Source: Dehalococcoidia bacterium (lineage in GTDB: Bacteria; Chloroflexota; Dehalococcoidia; GIF9; AB-539-J10). Taken from it: a DNA stretch of 36,492 bases. Below, in pieces: positions 33,611 through 36,492 of the stretch (the stretch's first letter is position 1; each line of letters opens with the position of its first letter). The notes below the pieces were generated by a model. That model was not told the origin of the DNA. It saw only the letters and a list, made by a program, of their open reading frames with translations, and did no database searches. Where the stretch lies: positions 1 through 36,492 of the forward strand of contig PWRA01000117.1 of NCBI GenBank assembly GCA_003556385.1, written 5' to 3'. The translations under genes were made by a program, and so were the position numbers.

Positions 33611-34240
33611 ATGACGGTAGAACTGCAGATAGACGGAAAGGAAGTCAGGGCAGAGGAAGGGATAACCATACTGGAGGCGGCGAGAGAGGCCGGCATTGCG
33701 ATTCCGACGCTCTGCTACCACACCGAACTAATGCCTCACGGTACCTGTCGGATCTGCAGTGTTGAGGTGGAGACGAGGGGCAGGATGCGAACGGTGGTCT
33801 CCTGTGGCTGTTCTGTAGAACAGGGGATGGTCGTGAAGACGCGGTCTCCCAGGATAGACAGGATTCGCAAGACGCTTATCGAGTTGCTCGCTCCCACCAC
33901 AGCAGTGGACGGAGAACTTGGCGGCCAGATGAAGAAGCTGGCTAGGGAATACGGCGCCGATACTCACAGGTTTGAGTCCCGCTTCCGGGACAGACCCACT
34001 CGATGTATTCTTTGCGGACAGTGTGTACGCTATTGCGACGAGGTGGTCGGCGAGCACGCCATAGGTTTCATGGGCAGGGGCGTAGACCGCAGGGCGGTCT
34101 TCTTCCCGGAAAAGGCAAAGGCCTGTGTCACCTGCCAGGCCTGCTTCAATCTGTGTCCCACGGGCAAGATCCCCTCGGAGACCGACTTCGTGGTTTTCGA
34201 TGGGTTCTCTGTCGATGACTACCTGGCCGGCGAACTGTAA
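33611..34240 (+). CDS. NuoG-N/HoxU-like iron-sulfur subunit lacking the His-Cys cluster
   Basis: This 209-residue protein is a short NuoG N-terminal-like electron carrier. It has a plant-type [2Fe-2S] domain (C35, C46, C49 and C65 or C67) and two ferredoxin clusters (C132-C135-C138-C142 and C172-C175-C178-C182). The region that should hold the His-Cys [4Fe-4S] site (about 92-110) has no cysteine and no histidine ligand, unlike the FDH-like protein at 20491. It has no catalytic domain, so it probably connects PorD or ferredoxin to NuoF. The ATG follows GGGGTGAG. It is the last gene of the cluster, and a weak GCCGGC stem-loop spans its stop (34226-34246). Confidence 0.9.
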   Translation: MTVELQIDGKEVRAEEGITILEAAREAGIAIPTLCYHTELMPHGTCRICSVEVETRGRMRTVVSCGCSVEQGMVVKTRSPRIDRIRKTLIELLAPTTAVDGELGGQMKKLAREYGADTHRFESRFRDRPTRCILCGQCVRYCDEVVGEHAIGFMGRGVDRRAVFFPEKAKACVTCQACFNLCPTGKIPSETDFVVFDGFSVDDYLAGEL

Positions 34241-34308
34241 GCCGGCGCTTCCTCAGGCTGAACCAGTGAGAGTTCCGGTCCCAGCAGCCATAGCGGCAGG
34301 ATCAGGCC

Positions 34309-34337
34309 TTGCTCCAGGCGGCATTTCCATCTAGAAT
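34309..34337 (+). promoter_or_regulatory. Predicted promoter of tRNA-Pro(TGG)
   Basis: TTGCTC (34309-34314) and TAGAAT (34332-34337) are 17 bases apart. The -10 is good (5 of 6), the -35 weak. The tRNA starts about 56 bases after the predicted start. Confidence 0.4.
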
Positions 34338-34399
34338 AAGAAGATCCGGTGCGCTATTGGTGATGCGTCCTCTAGCATCTCTCCGGTAGCAGCCAATAA

Positions 34400-34476
<77 letters not shown>

Positions 34477-34494
34477 GAATAGGGGAGCGGAGGC

Positions 34495-34555
34495 TTAGAC
34501 CTCATGGCTCGTGAAAACGGCTGAATATAGAGCAAATGTGGATTAGACCTCATGG
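34495..34555. repeat. 13-bp direct repeat with inverted similarity to the tRNA-Pro anticodon arm
   Basis: TTAGACCTCATGG occurs at 34495-34507 and again at 34543-34555. The second copy extends to GACCTCATGGTC (34546-34557), the exact reverse complement of tRNA-Pro bases 34436-34447. Part of this match follows from the GACC/GGTC symmetry of the tRNA arm, but the direct repeat is independent of that. Confidence 0.6.
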
Positions 34556-34642
34556 TCTGTCCGGGGCGGGTCCATACGATGACCAATGCACTGGTCTACG
34601 AGCAAACCAACGAGATGCTTCGGCTCAGTGGTTCCTCCGCCC

Positions 34643-35089
34643 TTATGAGTCGCCTCCTCCGAGGAGTAGTCTGAGTTCCGAAATATGCTCCTGCTCGTCC
34701 GCGATGATGTGCCGCAAGCTGTGCTCTAGCTGAAAATACTCGTATTTCAGTTCGCCTCTCATCTCTCGAACCTTTTCCAGGATACCGGTATAGACGTCCA
34801 CGGCATGCTTTTCGTCGTTGAGGTTCACCCTCAGGATCTCCGGTACTGTTCCAGCGGGGTGCCGTTCTGACATATCCATGGAGGGAACTCCATCCAGGTA
34901 GTCGCCGATCATCGTTCTGAACATCTCCTCATGCTTCAGTTCGTCGGCAGCTATCTCCTTTAACCTGGCGATTATCGGCTCCGCATTCAGTCCGTCCACC
35001 TGTTCCGTGTGTGCCAGATACTGGATCCTTGCTGCATGCTCCAGTTCCAGGGCGTCATTCAGCATCTTGACCAATTCTTGCTTTGGCAT
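34643..35089 (-). CDS. Ferritin-like (bacterioferritin/rubrerythrin-type) diiron protein
   Basis: From the ATG at 35089 this is 148 residues forming a four-helix bundle. Ligand-type motifs are ELEHAARIQYLAH (15-27), DELKHEEMF (49-57), NDEKHAVDVY (91-100) and DEQEHISEL (131-139). That is the E...EXXH...E...EXXH pattern of diiron ferritin-like proteins. There is no rubredoxin domain, so it is not a classical rubrerythrin. A role in iron handling or peroxide defence is likely. AGGAGG lies 8 bases before the ATG; the frame continues 37 codons upstream, but those codons cover the promoter. A palindrome overlaps the predicted transcription start. Confidence 0.85.
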   Translation of the reverse strand: MPKQELVKMLNDALELEHAARIQYLAHTEQVDGLNAEPIIARLKEIAADELKHEEMFRTMIGDYLDGVPSMDMSERHPAGTVPEILRVNLNDEKHAVDVYTGILEKVREMRGELKYEYFQLEHSLRHIIADEQEHISELRLLLGGGDS

Positions 35090-35176
35090 AGCTATCTCCT
35101 CCTTTCTTGCTCCGGTGATTACAACCGTAATCATACTCAGTTCTGTGAAGTGTGACCGGCGTGTGCTGCCATGATA

Positions 35177-35190
35177 CTCACTTGAGTGAG
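35177..35190. promoter_or_regulatory. Palindrome CTCACT-TG-AGTGAG, probable operator
   Basis: Two perfect 6-base inverted arms flank a 2-base centre. The element covers the predicted transcription start (about 35189) of the ferritin-like gene, an ideal place for a repressor. The regulator is not identifiable. Confidence 0.5.
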
Positions 35191-35195
35191 GAAAA

Positions 35196-35225
35196 GTCAT
35201 AAAATAGAGGGCAAAAATGTTACAA
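35196..35225 (-). promoter_or_regulatory. Predicted promoter of the ferritin-like gene
   Basis: TTGTAA (35225-35220) and TATGAC (35201-35196) lie 18 bases apart on the minus strand in an AT-rich patch. The leader is about 100 bases long with the palindrome at its start. Confidence 0.5.
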
Positions 35226-35681
35226 AACTATGACATTTGTGCAGAGGTTCCAGCGTCACCGGGAGGTCTACGGCGTTGATCGGCATTGACATTGCGGGCT
35301 TATCGTCATATCCACCTTAGCAGCAGTGTTAAGGCAACGTCCAGGGTCATGGCATTAGTCTCCCGGGGCCGCCACGTGGCTGTCTAATTTGCATCTTATT
35401 CCTTCGTCTGCGCTCTCTCGTTCAGCCTGCGGAGGAGGCTATCTATGGCATTGGGGTGATGTTAGGCGAAGAACAGGAATGGCGCCGTGCGAGAATCGGA
35501 GGTGACCAGGGGCTTGGTGGACAGGATCTTCTTCGGCCAGCCTTTGTCCGACTTCCGCGGCCCAGCCATGGCCTGAGGAGGGACCCCACAGGCGCCGGCG
35601 AAGGAGTCCTTGTCAGTGGCCATGAACCTACTTCGGACCCCCGTTATGCCTACGGCGGAACTCGCATCATGGACTATGCCT
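35226..35681. other. Intergenic region without a convincing gene
   Basis: These 456 bases carry a 53-codon minus-strand frame (35623-35462) and a 103-codon plus-strand frame from 35456. Neither has a recognisable family, and they overlap each other. Around 35430-35460 a GGAGGAGG site precedes an ATG whose frame stops after four codons. This may be a decayed gene; nothing further can be supported. Confidence 0.35.
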
Positions 35682-36179
35682 TTAAGCTGTGCCTGAGGAG
35701 TCGGGCTTGGCTTTCAAAAAAGGAATCGTCAGAGGGTATTTCCACAACTCACCCCGGCCCGCCTTGACGGCTGCCATTATGCAGAAAATCACATCGAGCA
35801 CAAATATAACGCCGAGCAACACGAATCCGATAAAGGCGAGGATAAGAATGCCGGACACAATCGAATATATGATGAAACTGAGCTGCCAGTTTAATGCCAT
35901 CCGAGCATGATTCTTAACTCGTTCTTCTTTGGTAACGAGAAGGATGATCAACGGTCCCAGCCATCCGGTAAATAGGCCCAGGATATGCGCCAGCACCGGT
36001 AGAGTGTTGTCACCCCGTCCGGCTACTCTCGCACCGCATTTGGTACATATTCCGGTCATGGCAGTTGTTGCCGCACCACATGCGGGGCAAAAGCCGCTGC
36101 CGGCCATTGGGCTGGCTCCACAATCGAGGCAGAACTCAGGAGTCCCTGTTAGCTCTTTTCCGCAGCTTCTACAGTACAT
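35682..36179 (-). CDS. Zinc-ribbon DUF4870-type membrane protein
   Basis: This 165-residue protein has two N-terminal zinc ribbons (C3, C6, C17, C20 and C31, C34, C45, C48). A DUF4870/Tic20-like membrane domain follows: LPVLAHILGLFTGWLGPLII (about 59-78), KEERVKNHARMALNWQ before the second helix, and two closely packed helices around 100-140. The zinc ribbons face the cytoplasm. The function is unknown; the family is widespread. GGAGGG lies 4 bases before the ATG, and a good promoter lies at 36258-36287. Confidence 0.88.
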   Translation of the reverse strand: MYCRSCGKELTGTPEFCLDCGASPMAGSGFCPACGAATTAMTGICTKCGARVAGRGDNTLPVLAHILGLFTGWLGPLIILLVTKEERVKNHARMALNWQLSFIIYSIVSGILILAFIGFVLLGVIFVLDVIFCIMAAVKAGRGELWKYPLTIPFLKAKPDSSGTA

Positions 36180-36492
36180 ATTCCCTCCTCATCGAAGCCG
36201 GGTTTTCGCATTTTCATTGGCGAAAGGAGTTTTGCGACCTAGCTATTTGTGAAGGCGACTGTACTCCAACGACCCAGCATCTGTCAATGCCCCTGCGCTG
36301 TACTTAATGCTAGATGATTACACTACAGCCACGCGAGCCGAATCGACGAGCTTGATGCCGTTGAGGCACTTGCTCCGACCTTGGCACTCGCGCGTTTCGT
36401 GATCCCGCGCTCTGGTCGAGAACAGCCACTTCATTGTGTGCCCGATCGGGATTCGGGATGCAGGACTCAGGGCAGACGAGCATCTTCACGCA
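36180..36492. other. Right-end non-coding region
   Basis: Apart from the promoter at 36258-36287, I see only short open frames, such as a 38-codon minus-strand frame beginning MKWLFSTRARDHE at about 36435. None has a recognised family or a ribosome-binding site. A gene beginning beyond the edge cannot be excluded. Confidence 0.35.
36258..36287 (-). promoter_or_regulatory. Promoter of the DUF4870-type gene
   Basis: A perfect -35 TTGACA (36287-36282) and TACAGT (36263-36258) are 18 bases apart. The predicted start near 36251 gives a leader of about 72 bases. Confidence 0.6.

Noticed and set aside
34241-34399. Possible gene between the HoxU-like gene and tRNA-Pro.
   Set aside because: Only very short frames are present; the sequence is better explained as a tRNA promoter region.
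35456-35767. 103-codon plus-strand frame and a 53-codon minus-strand frame (35623-35462).
   Set aside because: They overlap each other, and the plus frame also runs into the DUF4870 gene. Neither shows a known motif or a good ribosome-binding site.

Overview
This window looks like a chromosomal segment of a strictly anaerobic bacterium. I infer Chloroflexota, class Dehalococcoidia or a close relative; this comes from gene content and cannot be proven without a search. The DNA is GC-rich with dense operons, several GTG and TTG starts supported by Shine-Dalgarno (SD) sites, and sigma70-type promoters. The metabolic genes fit an acetogen-like or Wood-Ljungdahl lifestyle: the methylenetetrahydrofolate reductase pair MetF/MetV, a pyruvate-type 2-oxoacid:ferredoxin oxidoreductase, and two diaphorase (NuoE/NuoF) modules.

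Layout. Positions 1-3641 hold the start of sucC (minus), tRNA-Ser(TGA), an FadH-like flavin/Fe-S oxidoreductase (plus) and a DUF6125-like protein (minus). Positions 3752-9164 are a minus-strand housekeeping block: rsmG, pdxS, pdxT, a SpoIIIAA/Ycf45-type ATPase, tmk, rnhB and yraN. Positions 9367-12752 run on the plus strand with an AbrB-type regulator and a MacA/MacB-like export system, converging on folE. A two-domain parvulin-type foldase (minus) and tRNA-Pro(GGG) follow.

Positions 15223-26226 (minus) form a redox island. A GAF histidine kinase and NarL-type regulator come first, then a double-receiver protein, then an operon for an FDH-like molybdopterin protein, NuoE, a 1025-residue NuoF-GltD fusion, MetV and MetF. 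The FDH-like protein has tyrosine where formate dehydrogenases carry catalytic Cys or Sec. It is therefore unlikely to oxidise formate, and the complex may instead carry electrons between NAD(P)H, ferredoxin and MetFV.

Two tRNA-Ser genes and a divergent cation exchanger separate this island from a second one on the plus strand, 28165-34240. There tRNA-Arg is followed by porG-porD-porA-porB and then a second NuoE, NuoF and a NuoG-N/HoxU-like subunit with almost no spacing. The second NuoF has lost several residues expected to hold NADH, and the HoxU-like subunit has lost the His-Cys [4Fe-4S] site, so its acceptor may be unusual. The window ends with tRNA-Pro(TGG), a ferritin-like protein with a palindrome over its predicted start site, and a zinc-ribbon/DUF4870 membrane protein.

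The strongest candidates for an undescribed system are the two rewired diaphorase assemblies: one tied to methylene-THF reduction through a catalytically altered FDH-like subunit, the other tied to 2-oxoacid oxidation. No CRISPR array, complete insertion sequence, phage gene or rRNA was seen.
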